From: Sphingorhabdus profundilacus
GTDB taxonomy: Bacteria > Pseudomonadota > Alphaproteobacteria > Sphingomonadales > Sphingomonadaceae
NCBI RefSeq assembly: GCF_009769755.1
Contig: NZ_SDWJ01000002.1
Coordinates: 930,001-994,000, forward strand
Direction: 5' to 3'
Length of the DNA: 64,000 nucleotides
Below the pieces are notes generated by a model. The model was not told the DNA's origin. It saw only the letters and a program-made list of their open reading frames with translations, and searched no databases. The translations under genes and the position numbers were made by a program. Below are positions 19,240-27,302 of the stretch, piece by piece (within the stretch, counting starts at the first letter, position 1; each line of letters begins with the position of its first letter).

Positions 19240-20303
19240 CTCGAGGCACCAAGCCGAGAATGCTGGGATCGAAACCGCAATGTCGTGTTCTTGCCCGTCT
19301 CGATCGACTCATAGAGTGCGGTTATCAATTCAAGGCTACGCCGACCCTCTAGCCCATCGACAAGCGCCGCGGAGTCTGTTTTGAGGCAATCGATAACATG
19401 CTCGTAATAGGCCTGATGTCCGTACCCATAAACGTTTGGCGGATTTACAGAGTACTTTTCCAAAACCTCATCGTCTCCCGGCAGGGGTTCGACAAATTCC
19501 CATGTCTGAATTTTGTTAACGGCAAAACCGCCAATTACGACTGTACCACCTTCGCCAAGTATCGATAGCGAGCCTTCCAGATCCTTGGGGCGAGCAGCAT
19601 TGGTGGCTTCTACAATCCCTAGGGCACCGTTAGCAAATTCCAGCGTCGCTATTGCTGTATCTTCAGCTTCGATATCGACCAAGGTGCGGGTTGCCCGCGC
19701 ATGGACGGACACGACATCACCCATAAAATATTCGAGTAAATCAACATGATGGCTCGCCTGATTGGCTAGGACGCCACCATCTTGAGCCCAAGTTCCGCGC
19801 CAGCTGTCCTGATTATAGTAGCTCTGGTCGCGACGCCAACGGACACGAACCGTTCCCAGTACCAGTTTGCCAAATCGACCTAAGTCCAGTGCTTCGCGTG
19901 CTTTAACTACCGGGACATTCAGCCGGTTTTGTTTTACAATGAAGAGCTTAACTCGCGCCTTGTCGCACGCGGCGATCATAGCGTCTGCATCTTCCAGTCT
20001 CAATGCCATCGGTTTTTCGACGACTACATGTTTGCCAGCATTTGCGGCAGCAATGGCGTGCTCTGCATGCATGCCACTCGGGGTCAGAATTGAAACGACA
20101 TCAATATCGTCAGAATGCAACATTTCTTCCAGGCTGTGATATGCCTTAATCCCAAATTTTTGGGACATCTCGTCCGCACGTTCTGCCTGAATGTCGCATA
20201 CGGCATTCAGCCGTGCGCCATCTATCAGGCCGTTACCCAATATTTCAGAATGCCTCTTTGCGATACGTCCGCAACCGACAATACCGAATCTGAATACTGA
20301 CAT
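19236..20303 (-). CDS. wbpB: Gfo/Idh/MocA oxidoreductase, WbpB/WlbA-like
   Basis: 355 residues from ATG 20303, which is preceded by a good AAAGGAAA ribosome site about 9 nt upstream; the longer frame above it is rejected. The N-terminal Rossmann motif is FGIVGCGRIAKRH, followed by VEKPMAL (catalytic Lys of the EKP motif) and DQSYYNQDSWRGTWAQDGG. WbpB/WlbA oxidises the 3-hydroxyl of UDP-GlcNAcA. The UDP-GlcNAc 6-dehydrogenase (WbpA) needed before it is not in this window. Confidence 0.9.
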   Translation of the reverse strand: MSVFRFGIVGCGRIAKRHSEILGNGLIDGARLNAVCDIQAERADEMSQKFGIKAYHSLEEMLHSDDIDVVSILTPSGMHAEHAIAAANAGKHVVVEKPMALRLEDADAMIAACDKARVKLFIVKQNRLNVPVVKAREALDLGRFGKLVLGTVRVRWRRDQSYYNQDSWRGTWAQDGGVLANQASHHVDLLEYFMGDVVSVHARATRTLVDIEAEDTAIATLEFANGALGIVEATNAARPKDLEGSLSILGEGGTVVIGGFAVNKIQTWEFVEPLPGDDEVLEKYSVNPPNVYGYGHQAYYEHVIDCLKTDSAALVDGLEGRRSLELITALYESIETGKNTTLRFRSQHSRLGASR

Positions 20304-20340
20304 TCCCGCGTTTCCTTTTGGTTTGATTGATTTTGATTGT

Positions 20341-20718
20341 TTAATAGGCTTCTGGCGGAGAGCCATCGCTTTTTGAAGTCAGCCGCAATGCTTCAATTTC
20401 TGCGCTCAGTGCCTCATATTCGCGAACTTTTCTTGCGAGAAATCGTCCCGTCAGGGCAGCTTTCTCAGCTATGCCTGATGGGGTCAGGACGTAAACATAT
20501 CTCCATTTGGTTTCGGATGTTTTGAAATTCTCAATTTTGACCAATCCTTTTTCAGCCAAGGCATTGATGCAATAATTGACCCGGCCTAAACTTATGCCGA
20601 GCTTAGCCGATATCTCCCTCTGAGTGATCGAGGGGCTTTCTTCTACAATCCTCATAACCCTGAAATGCACCTCTTCAGATTTGGTAAGGCTGTCTTCTGC
20701 GTTTATATCTGCCAACAA
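20341..20718 (-). CDS. MarR-family EPS-associated transcriptional regulator
   Basis: 125 residues. A winged helix-turn-helix spans about residues 18-80, with ITQREISAKLGISLGRVNYCINALAEKG as recognition region (HTH part SAKLGISLGRVNY), followed by a helical tail RKVREYEALSAEIEAL. This matches the MarR type found at the head of exopolysaccharide operons (TIGR04176-like). The start is a TTG at 20718 with GGGGAAAAG just upstream. It precedes wbpB by 37 bp and likely heads the operon. A perfect 17-bp inverted repeat lies 17 bp upstream of its start and is a candidate operator. Confidence 0.88.
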   Translation of the reverse strand: MLADINAEDSLTKSEEVHFRVMRIVEESPSITQREISAKLGISLGRVNYCINALAEKGLVKIENFKTSETKWRYVYVLTPSGIAEKAALTGRFLARKVREYEALSAEIEALRLTSKSDGSPPEAY

Positions 20719-20734
20719 CTTTTCCCCAAAAGTA

Positions 20735-20772
20735 AAGTAGGCCCGTGTTCAAACATGAACACGGGCCTACTT
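20735..20772. promoter_or_regulatory. Perfect 17-bp inverted repeat upstream of the EPS regulator
   Basis: The arms AAGTAGGCCCGTGTTCA (20735-20751) and its exact complement (20756-20772) are separated by four bases. No T-run follows on either strand, so it is not a classical terminator. It lies in the leader of the regulator/EPS operon and could be an operator for the MarR protein or an RNA hairpin in the 5' leader. Confidence 0.7.
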
Positions 20773-21443
20773 AACAAAGGTTAAAAAATTTAAAAGCGAA
20801 TTATTTCAAATTCAGTTTTCCGTTTGGAACGAACTGATATTGGACCTGCGATGTTGGGATCATTGCTTAAAGTGGAGGAAGTTCAGCGGCTACGTACATT
20901 TTTTGAGCTTCTTGGGAATCCTCAGCCCCGTTAGATGGAGTTTTTCCGTTGATAAACTTGGGAATAATGGAATTTTGCATCCCGTGTGCTGCCCAAAAGT
21001 GCTAAAGGCGCCTTTAGCGAGAGCAACTCTTAAAAAGAGATGCAAAGACATTTAGAATCTAAGCAGCCTTTACGCAATATTTGTTGCTCTTGACGCACGA
21101 GCAGTGCCCAATCGCCTGCACGCTGCGGCGCTGAAATTGATACAGCCCGGCCGCAAGGCAGAAGATGTTTTTCCGACGCGTTACCGACTGGATAGCAAGT
21201 TGGCCTTGAAGCAGCATTTCGGAAATGCAGCGGATGTATATTGCTTCCGGTCATCATCCGAACCCGCATATAACTTTGGATCATATTTTCTGTATGCTGC
21301 CTTCAATCTGCTTCACAAATCTTTACCCGAGGCGCTTCAAACCGGCCCATATATTTTCATCCGAAAACGATAATTCTAGCGAAACCTTCGGCCCTCTAAA
21401 TTGAAATCCAAGGCGCGATGGATGTAATGCGCATCATAGGAAC
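20773..21443. other. Non-coding gap between the EPS regulator and the P450 gene
   Basis: About 670 bp. Short frames exist on both strands, for example at 20840-21055 and 21104-21373, but none has a convincing ribosome site or family features. The left end is AT-rich and should contain the promoter of the EPS operon. I see nothing else definite. Confidence 0.5.
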
Positions 21444-22811
21444 CTAAATGGCGGTGATGCTTATCTTCAACCCATCTTTTGGCTTAGGGATCGGCCAGGG
21501 CTGCCATGCCGGCGCATAGCCGTCGGCGATTTCAACTTTAGCGCTGGTCAGCAAATGGTGTGTGAACAGTTTCATCTGCATATACGCAAAGTGCAGGCCA
21601 AGGCACATATGGGCACCGCCACCAAACGGAACCCAGGCATATTTGTGACGCGCCTTGACCTTGTCCGGGGTGAAGCGCATCGGATCAAATGTCGCCGGTT
21701 CGGGCCAATATTCTTCCATCATATGGACATAGGCTGGGCTGATGCTGACGGCTGTGCCTTTTGGAATGTGAAAGCCCATAAATTCAAAGTCACGCAGCGC
21801 CCTTCGCGGTATTGACGGTACAGGTGAGATCATCCGCAATGCCTCTTTGAAGGCATATTCGGTCAATTCGAACTTATCGAGGTCAGCAAACGCGATGTCA
21901 CTTCCGGCCGGTGCAATGGAAAGGCATTCCTGACGGAGTTTTTCCTGCCATTCAGGGTACTTCGCCAGATACCAGATCATTGAAGTTACCGAGGACGTTA
22001 TCGTATCGTGCGCCGCCATCATCAGGAAGTTCATATGATCGATCAGCTCGCCATCGGACATATATTCGCCGTCTTCACGCCGTGAACGGCAGAATTGGCT
22101 GAACATGTCCTGCCGGTTTTCGTTGCGACGGCGCTCGGCAATTTGCGGCCCGAAATAGTCGATGAGATATTTCCTCCCCGCAACGCCTTTGCCCATGGAC
22201 GTGAAAGGAATGGGCGCACGGATAGGTGCAACCGACGCTTGGACCATGTCGACAAAGGCCGTGTTGATCTTGTCCGCTTCCGGGCCAAGGGGAATGCCGA
22301 GAAAACTGCTTGCGGCAACATCAAGCGTGAGTTGCTTGATGGCGGGATAAAACAGCATATCACCGCGCCAGTTTTTCAATTGCTCCGAAAATATGCGGTT
22401 CATGTCCTGCGTATAAGCGCGCATCGGTTCGGGTTTGAATGCTATGCCGAGGGCACGCCGGTCCATACGGTGATGGTCAAAATCCATCAGCATCAGTCCG
22501 CGTGGAAAGAGCAGGTTCAAGACTGGACCCCAGCCTTGTTCCGAAGAAAAAAGCTTGTCGCGGTCGAACAGCATCAGTTCGTTTGCTTCGGCGCCTACCA
22601 TCGAGATTGTAGGATTGCCAAAGGCGTTGGTGCGGAACACCTTGCCGTAGGTTTTGACCATATGCGCCCCGTATCCCGGCGGATCACGCAAAACCCGGAA
22701 CGTTGTTCCGATAATAGGGGGACCATTCTCGCCCGGTATATGCGACAGATCTCCAATCTTTTTACGAGGAACCCAATGCGGGTTAGCAGCTTCGCTATGG
22801 GCCAGTGCCAT
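21444..22811 (-). CDS. Cytochrome P450
   Basis: 455 residues, full length for a soluble bacterial P450. Visible motifs are the I-helix MMAAHDTITSS near residue 268, the K-helix EALR, the PERF-like FDPMRFTPD and the haem-ligand loop FGGGAHMCLG with Cys403. It should be a cytoplasmic mono-oxygenase; the substrate is unknown. No ferredoxin or reductase gene is adjacent. It stands alone between the EPS operon and a small membrane protein gene, so it may not belong to the polysaccharide pathway. Confidence 0.93.
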   Translation of the reverse strand: MALAHSEAANPHWVPRKKIGDLSHIPGENGPPIIGTTFRVLRDPPGYGAHMVKTYGKVFRTNAFGNPTISMVGAEANELMLFDRDKLFSSEQGWGPVLNLLFPRGLMLMDFDHHRMDRRALGIAFKPEPMRAYTQDMNRIFSEQLKNWRGDMLFYPAIKQLTLDVAASSFLGIPLGPEADKINTAFVDMVQASVAPIRAPIPFTSMGKGVAGRKYLIDYFGPQIAERRRNENRQDMFSQFCRSRREDGEYMSDGELIDHMNFLMMAAHDTITSSVTSMIWYLAKYPEWQEKLRQECLSIAPAGSDIAFADLDKFELTEYAFKEALRMISPVPSIPRRALRDFEFMGFHIPKGTAVSISPAYVHMMEEYWPEPATFDPMRFTPDKVKARHKYAWVPFGGGAHMCLGLHFAYMQMKLFTHHLLTSAKVEIADGYAPAWQPWPIPKPKDGLKISITAI

Positions 22812-22940
22812 TCCGGACAGTCCTTATCTTAATCGCGTGATTAAAACTTATTGCCACCTATGTCAGTAGGGCGCAAGCGGGATTTCCAACAAGATACGGG
22901 CAAGGCTATTTACAGGGAGAAGGATTGTTTTGTGAAAAAG

Positions 22941-22970
22941 CGGCCGTGCCGGGGGCATGGCACGGCCGCG
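22941..22970 (-). terminator. Rho-independent terminator of the small membrane protein gene
   Basis: An 11-bp perfect stem (GCGGCCGTGCC with its complement) and an 8-base loop; on the minus strand it is followed by TTTTTCACAA. It lies 40 bp after the stop at 23011. Confidence 0.85.
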
Positions 22971-23010
22971 AGACGCGCGCAACCAGGGATTGTCCGCGCG
23001 AATAGGGGTT

Positions 23011-23256
23011 TTAGAAGCTGTCCTGACTAAAGGGCGCGCGCTTGCCCAGACGCCGCGCCTCGATAGCTTCGTCGGCAACACGCGTCATATAGTCGAGCTG
23101 TTCGAACTGCGCCTGACGTCGCGCCGATGGAGTCATGTTCGCAATGCCAGTGACGAGATCGGCGGGCTCATGTCCCGTAATGCCGATCACCAACGCTAGA
23201 AATATCGATGCGAACCCCAAAGATGTAAAAACGACGAGCGCTGAATCCGGCGTCAT
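23011..23256 (-). CDS. Small single-span membrane protein, unknown function
   Basis: 81 residues from ATG 23256, chosen because CGGAGG is placed 5-8 nt upstream. There is one hydrophobic segment near residues 6-26 (LVVFTSLGFASIFLALVIGI) and a charged C-terminal helix with QFEQLDYMTRVADEAIEARR. I do not recognise the family. It is monocistronic with its own terminator. Confidence 0.7.
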   Translation of the reverse strand: MTPDSALVVFTSLGFASIFLALVIGITGHEPADLVTGIANMTPSARRQAQFEQLDYMTRVADEAIEARRLGKRAPFSQDSF

Positions 23257-23540
23257 ATTTCCTCCGATATCTTTCAAACTTCTGCTGAATGGACAATAAA
23301 ATCAGACCATCCGCAGTTAGAGAAGAATGGCTTAGGCGGGTTAATTTTCCCTGATGCCAATTAGCCAACGTAAAATTTACCATGCCGATTTTCGTGGCTT
23401 AAACTCACCAGAAGTCGAAGAGACTTCGTAAATCGCGAATTGAAGCAGCCATGAATAAAATGTAGACCTGCGAGCGATAACCTAATATGCGGCTCCAAAT
23501 TTTGCACTTGGCGCATCGGGAATAGATAGACAAACACCTA

Positions 23541-24503
23541 ATGATTGACGTCAATTACTTTGCGTTGCTGGTTGCTTGCGCATCGATGACTTTTTTCCTG
23601 TGCTTTAATGCGGTGCGACTTTGCGCTTACCTAAATCTTGTGGACGTTCCTGTCGGTCGCAAGCAGCATAAAACACCTACACCACTCATGGGCGGCGTCG
23701 TCATGATAGCCGTTCTTACTCCCGTTGCGCTTGTTTATGTTTTCTCGGGTGTATCCGATCGTTGGTTTGGTTCTTTGCTCATCTGGATAGCGTGTGTGAC
23801 GATCATGGCATTTGTGGGCCTTGCAGACGATCGCCACACCCTTTCGCCCCGGTTGCGTTTGCTCATCTCGTTTCTGGTTTTTGCGACCGCGGCGGCAGTC
23901 GACCCAACCTTTAACGTTAGGGTGCTGGATTTCGTGACGCCTAAATTTTCGCTTGGTCTCGGGACCTGGTGGCTCGCTATTATTTTCACCGTCATATGTT
24001 GCGTAGGCCTGATCAACGCCGTCAACATGGCCGATGGTAAAAACGGGCTGGTGCTCGGGCTTGCACTCGGGTGGCTGGGCATATTGTCGCTTAGGGCAGG
24101 CGATGCTTTGTTACCGCTGATAGGAATCCTAGCCTGTTGCTTAGCGATCTTATTTGTCTTCAATATGCGCGGCCGCCTTTTTCTGGGCGATGGAGGCGCA
24201 TATGCGATTGCGACTGCACTCGGCTTACTGTCGATAATGGTCTATAATAGCCCGGGTTCAGACACGCTTCGTGCGATTTCAGCTGATGAACTGGTTCTTT
24301 TGTTTATTGTGCCGGTCTGCGACTCTTTTAGACTGACATTTACCAGGCTTCGGCAGGGACGGTCGCCAATGTCTGCAGACCGTGACCATTTCCACCACCA
24401 TCTTCAGGATAGGTTCGGGTGGCCCACTGGACTATTGGTATACTGGCTTGTTTCGTTTGTTCCTGCGGCAACATTGATGGTTTCTAGAGGGATGATCAGT
24501 TAA
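23541..24503 (+). CDS. WecA/MraY-like undecaprenyl-phosphate sugar-1-phosphate transferase
   Basis: 320 residues with about ten membrane segments. Family motifs: PLMGGVVM near residue 50, GLADDRHTLSPRLRL (catalytic DDxxD region), NAVNMADGKNGL, FLGDGGAYA and a C-terminal RDHFHHHLQDR histidine box. It starts repeat-unit synthesis by moving GlcNAc-1-P (or a related HexNAc-1-P) from the UDP-sugar to undecaprenyl phosphate. It is the only initiating transferase in the window and so probably serves the EPS operon, although it is separately transcribed. Confidence 0.92.
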   Translation: MIDVNYFALLVACASMTFFLCFNAVRLCAYLNLVDVPVGRKQHKTPTPLMGGVVMIAVLTPVALVYVFSGVSDRWFGSLLIWIACVTIMAFVGLADDRHTLSPRLRLLISFLVFATAAAVDPTFNVRVLDFVTPKFSLGLGTWWLAIIFTVICCVGLINAVNMADGKNGLVLGLALGWLGILSLRAGDALLPLIGILACCLAILFVFNMRGRLFLGDGGAYAIATALGLLSIMVYNSPGSDTLRAISADELVLLFIVPVCDSFRLTFTRLRQGRSPMSADRDHFHHHLQDRFGWPTGLLVYWLVSFVPAATLMVSRGMIS

Positions 24504-24662
24504 AAAGTAAATAAGCCGTCAGCATTAGGTCCATCATTACTTAGGTCGCGACAGCAATGGCCGTCTGTTCATGTGACAGAGTATACACTTTCGAACTGAT
24601 ATTGATAACTTGGTACCGCAAAGTCTTGGATTCCATTTTGGAGCGTTTTCGAGGGAGCGAAT

Positions 24663-26438
24663 ATGGACTCGCCGCTAGTCAACATTTGTCTGTTGATGCT
24701 CACACTCAATTTGATCGGCCCGTTAAACTATGCGGCTCGGATAGCCGGAGTAAGCTATCAAAAAATTGCGCTGGCTTTTGCCCTATGCAACATTGTTACT
24801 GCCTTTCAGGGAGGCCTTGTTAGCCCAGTGAGTGCATCTCTGGCCGGTTCTATCCAAGAAGGTAACAATGCGGGCCTGCGCTCGAATAAGGCAAAGGCCT
24901 CCGAACAGGCCGTGTCTCTCAACGAATTTAACGGCACAACGGTTGCGCGCTTGAATGCGGCAGCGGCCACCATCCGCAGCAGGGGCGGCGGGACTCTGCT
25001 GATTCCGCGCGGAAGCTACAGTCTGGACAGCTTTGAACTGGCAACGCCCGTTTCATTGCCAGCAAATATCATTGTCGAAGGCGAAGGCTCAACCCTTACC
25101 ATAGCCGGGAAAGGCGTAATCGGGTCGGTTTTCCGATCAGAAAACACATCAAACGTGACGATCCGCAACCTGCGTGTGATTGGCAACGGTCAGGCGGTTG
25201 CTGACGCTACCAGCGGTGCATTTTTCAATTACGTCCATACCGCAAGCGGCACTGGCGCAGAAAACATCCAGATCGAAAATGTGCGTCTGCAAAACTTCAA
25301 GGCGGAGCGTTGGGTTTCGATTTTGAACAGCCATGCATCGTCGGAGTTGCGCGGTGTGATAATCCGCAATCTTTCCGGCATCAGCCGCCCCGGCAACAAT
25401 CTCGGCACCGCAAGCATCGGGATAAGTTCGGCTCTGGTAATGGTATATGGCGTCACAGCATCGATCACCGATGTTGAGATAGACCGTCTTTATGCAGAAG
25501 CCCGTTACATCAAGACCGGAATAACGATATTCCACAAGGTCAAGAATGTTCGGATTAACTCACCTATTATATTGAGCGCAGGCCAAAGCGGCACGGCAAA
25601 CGATAAGGGGTCTTACGCCATCAATGCTTATGGCGATGTTGGCGAGTTGTCAGACATAACCATCAATGATGCCGTCCTGACTTCCCCAAGGTCTGCGGGC
25701 ATATATATTCGCGGCGTCACCAATGTTGTCATCAACAATCCAAGGATAACAGGCCAATCCGATACCGTGACCGGGACGTTGCCAAAGGGTGCAATCGTCG
25801 GGAACGGCTCGCGCGACATAAAGATCAATGGGGGCACCTTGAACCGCAATGTCTATGACTTGTCTTTCGTCGCTGATACCAGAAGCACGAAATTCAACTT
25901 ATTGGTAACAGGACTGAAAACTCGCTCCGCCTCTCTTGCCTCCATTCTACTACATCCCGCCACGGGTTCAGGTTCGCCCGATGGCGTCAGTTTCGTCGAT
26001 TGTGACATTAAGGCAACCGGTAGAGCTTTGCAGATTGCAAACACAGTTGTCCGAAACTTCAAAAATGTGACTTTCAGCGGCGGGTATTGGGTTTCGACAG
26101 GCTCGACCGCATTCGAGCTTCACACCGCTGACCAGTTCACGCTCTCAAATTACCGCATTGAGAATATGACCATCGGTGCGTCGAGTATTGGCATAGCCGC
26201 CGATAGCCCTGCGGCCACCGGAACGGGCGGACTAACTATTACAAACGTAGTCATTTACGATAGCGGAAGGAAGTCAATGAAGTATGGTATATTGGCACGC
26301 AATTTGCCTAACCTCCATATCGACAACGTGTTGGTGCGCGATATGGGGACTGGCTTTGCAGCCCTCACCTCTGGCGCGAAAGGCACGATTAAAGGATTGC
26401 GTATAGAAAATGTCGCGAATGGTTTCGGTCCTAAATAA
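24663..26438 (+). CDS. Right-handed beta-helix protein with Amj-like N-terminal membrane region
   Basis: 591 residues; ATG 24663 follows a GAGGGAG ribosome site. Residues 1-60 are hydrophobic and look like the start of the Amj/YdaH lipid II flippase family (GPLNYAARIAGVSYQKIA). Residues about 85-591 are a pectate-lyase-like beta-helix: GGGTLLIPRGSYSL (cap region), NVTIRNLRVIGNG, NVRINSPIILSAG and many N-I-x-I/V repeats. Such proteins cut or bind polysaccharides, and the place next to wecA suggests a role in trimming the EPS. The N-terminus would anchor it in the membrane rather than act as a cleavable signal. No catalytic residues can be assigned. Confidence 0.75.
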   Translation: MDSPLVNICLLMLTLNLIGPLNYAARIAGVSYQKIALAFALCNIVTAFQGGLVSPVSASLAGSIQEGNNAGLRSNKAKASEQAVSLNEFNGTTVARLNAAAATIRSRGGGTLLIPRGSYSLDSFELATPVSLPANIIVEGEGSTLTIAGKGVIGSVFRSENTSNVTIRNLRVIGNGQAVADATSGAFFNYVHTASGTGAENIQIENVRLQNFKAERWVSILNSHASSELRGVIIRNLSGISRPGNNLGTASIGISSALVMVYGVTASITDVEIDRLYAEARYIKTGITIFHKVKNVRINSPIILSAGQSGTANDKGSYAINAYGDVGELSDITINDAVLTSPRSAGIYIRGVTNVVINNPRITGQSDTVTGTLPKGAIVGNGSRDIKINGGTLNRNVYDLSFVADTRSTKFNLLVTGLKTRSASLASILLHPATGSGSPDGVSFVDCDIKATGRALQIANTVVRNFKNVTFSGGYWVSTGSTAFELHTADQFTLSNYRIENMTIGASSIGIAADSPAATGTGGLTITNVVIYDSGRKSMKYGILARNLPNLHIDNVLVRDMGTGFAALTSGAKGTIKGLRIENVANGFGPK

Positions 26439-26524
26439 CCCTCGCCTGCTTCATTACGCCAAGGCCGGCGAGCCGCCATAAGAATTCTGAAGGGGAAAAT
26501 GACCCGCGAAGTAGATCATTCCAG

Positions 26525-26707
26525 CTATATTTTCTTCACAGGAGCGACGGATCGTGCGCTACCATTGAATTGTTTGAGAAATTCTTCGCCCCGCAACTGG
26601 TGATCGGGTTTTCCCGTGCTGGCATATTCCATAGGATGGCTGATTTCGGCTAATCCGATGAAGCCGAGCGACGTATATCCAACCCTCTGCCGGTCGGGAG
26701 CTTGAAA
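26525..26707 (-). pseudogene. Open-frame remnant, C-terminal coding fragment without a start
   Basis: A 60-codon open frame reads plausibly as protein (it includes GYTSLGFIGLAEISHPMEYA and GEEFLKQFNGS) up to a TAG at 26525. It is cut off upstream by an in-frame stop at 26708 and has no start codon near its beginning. It is probably the 3' end of a lost gene. The family is not recognised. Confidence 0.35.
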
Positions 26708-26728
26708 TCACCGACCTGAACAGAATCC

Positions 26729-26768
26729 ACATGAAGATGGGAGAGCTAACATGAAGATGGAAGAACTA
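26729..26768. repeat. 20-bp tandem direct repeat
   Basis: Two adjacent units, starting ACATGAAGATGG, at 26729-26748 and 26749-26768 with two mismatches. They overlap the 3' end of the MAETHVLS pseudogene. Confidence 0.85.
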
Positions 26769-26898
26769 GGCGCATTGCACACTCAACTTGGGCTAGATCG
26801 ACGCGCAATTATTCCACGTCCCGATCCAGCAACCGAAGCTGCCCCATCAATTCGGCATACTTGCTGCGAAGGGCGCTTAATACGTGTGTTTCTGCCAT
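26746..26898 (-). pseudogene. Remnant of a small sphingomonad hypothetical (MAETHVLS type), interrupted by a stop
   Basis: From ATG 26898 the frame reads MAETHVLSALRSKYAELM and continues for 29 residues to an in-frame TAA at 26809-26811. Past the stop the same frame continues LRVDLAQVECAMRL to 26746, which matches the layout of small alpha-helical hypotheticals often seen beside integrases in sphingomonads. The single nonsense codon and short tail suggest decay. Confidence 0.6.
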
Positions 26899-27179
26899 GG
26901 ATTCCCATTAGCAAATGTCCGTGCTATAGGCAGTCAGCGAGTTCCTGTAACTGATACATAATGCCGGTAAATTCCCCGCTAGCTGGGAATTTCGCTGCAG
27001 AGCGCCTTAAGTGACGTTGTGCCGCAACTTCTAAATGTGAATTGTCTCTACCGACGCTCATCGCACTTCATTTGGTAGCCGTGATGCGCCGCATATTCCC
27101 AGTTATAACAAAAGAACGGGCTGGTCGCTCGTTAGGGAAGTATTGGGGATGTTTTTGGGGCGCCTAAACCGCGCAAAAC

Positions 27180-27197
27180 TGGTGACCCCTACGGGAA
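27180..27197. other. attL: 18-bp copy of tRNA-Glu 3' end
   Basis: TGGTGACCCCTACGGGAA here is identical to 48659-48676, the CCA end and T-arm side of the tRNA-Glu gene. The match ends at base 19. It lies 105 bp upstream of the integrase start. Together the two copies bound the island. Confidence 0.88.
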
Positions 27198-27302
27198 GCG
27201 TCACCATTAAGAATTTTATTATTTTCTTGTAGTAACTTACTGAATTGTATCTAACCATCCTCACGAACTGTGTAACAAACGTGTGATACAAATTGGAGTT
27301 TC

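Larger units (their letters stand above)
26439..27179. other. Degenerate gap left of the island attachment site
   Basis: No intact gene. It holds two gene remnants on the minus strand (listed separately), a 20-bp tandem repeat and, at 27180, the 18-bp tRNA-Glu 3'-end copy. This looks like a scarred insertion hotspot. Confidence 0.6.

Noticed and set aside
20735-20772. Rho-independent terminator
   Set aside because: No T-run follows the hairpin on either strand, and it sits upstream rather than downstream of a gene.
21104-21373. 89-residue plus-strand frame in the P450 gap
   Set aside because: No ribosome site, overlaps a minus-strand frame and has no recognised domain.
26751-26954. 67-residue plus-strand frame
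   Set aside because: It lies over the MAETHVLS pseudogene on the other strand, which reads better as protein.
27180-27197. A second tRNA-Glu gene at the left end
   Set aside because: Only the last 18 bases match; the rest of the cloverleaf is missing, so it is an att copy.
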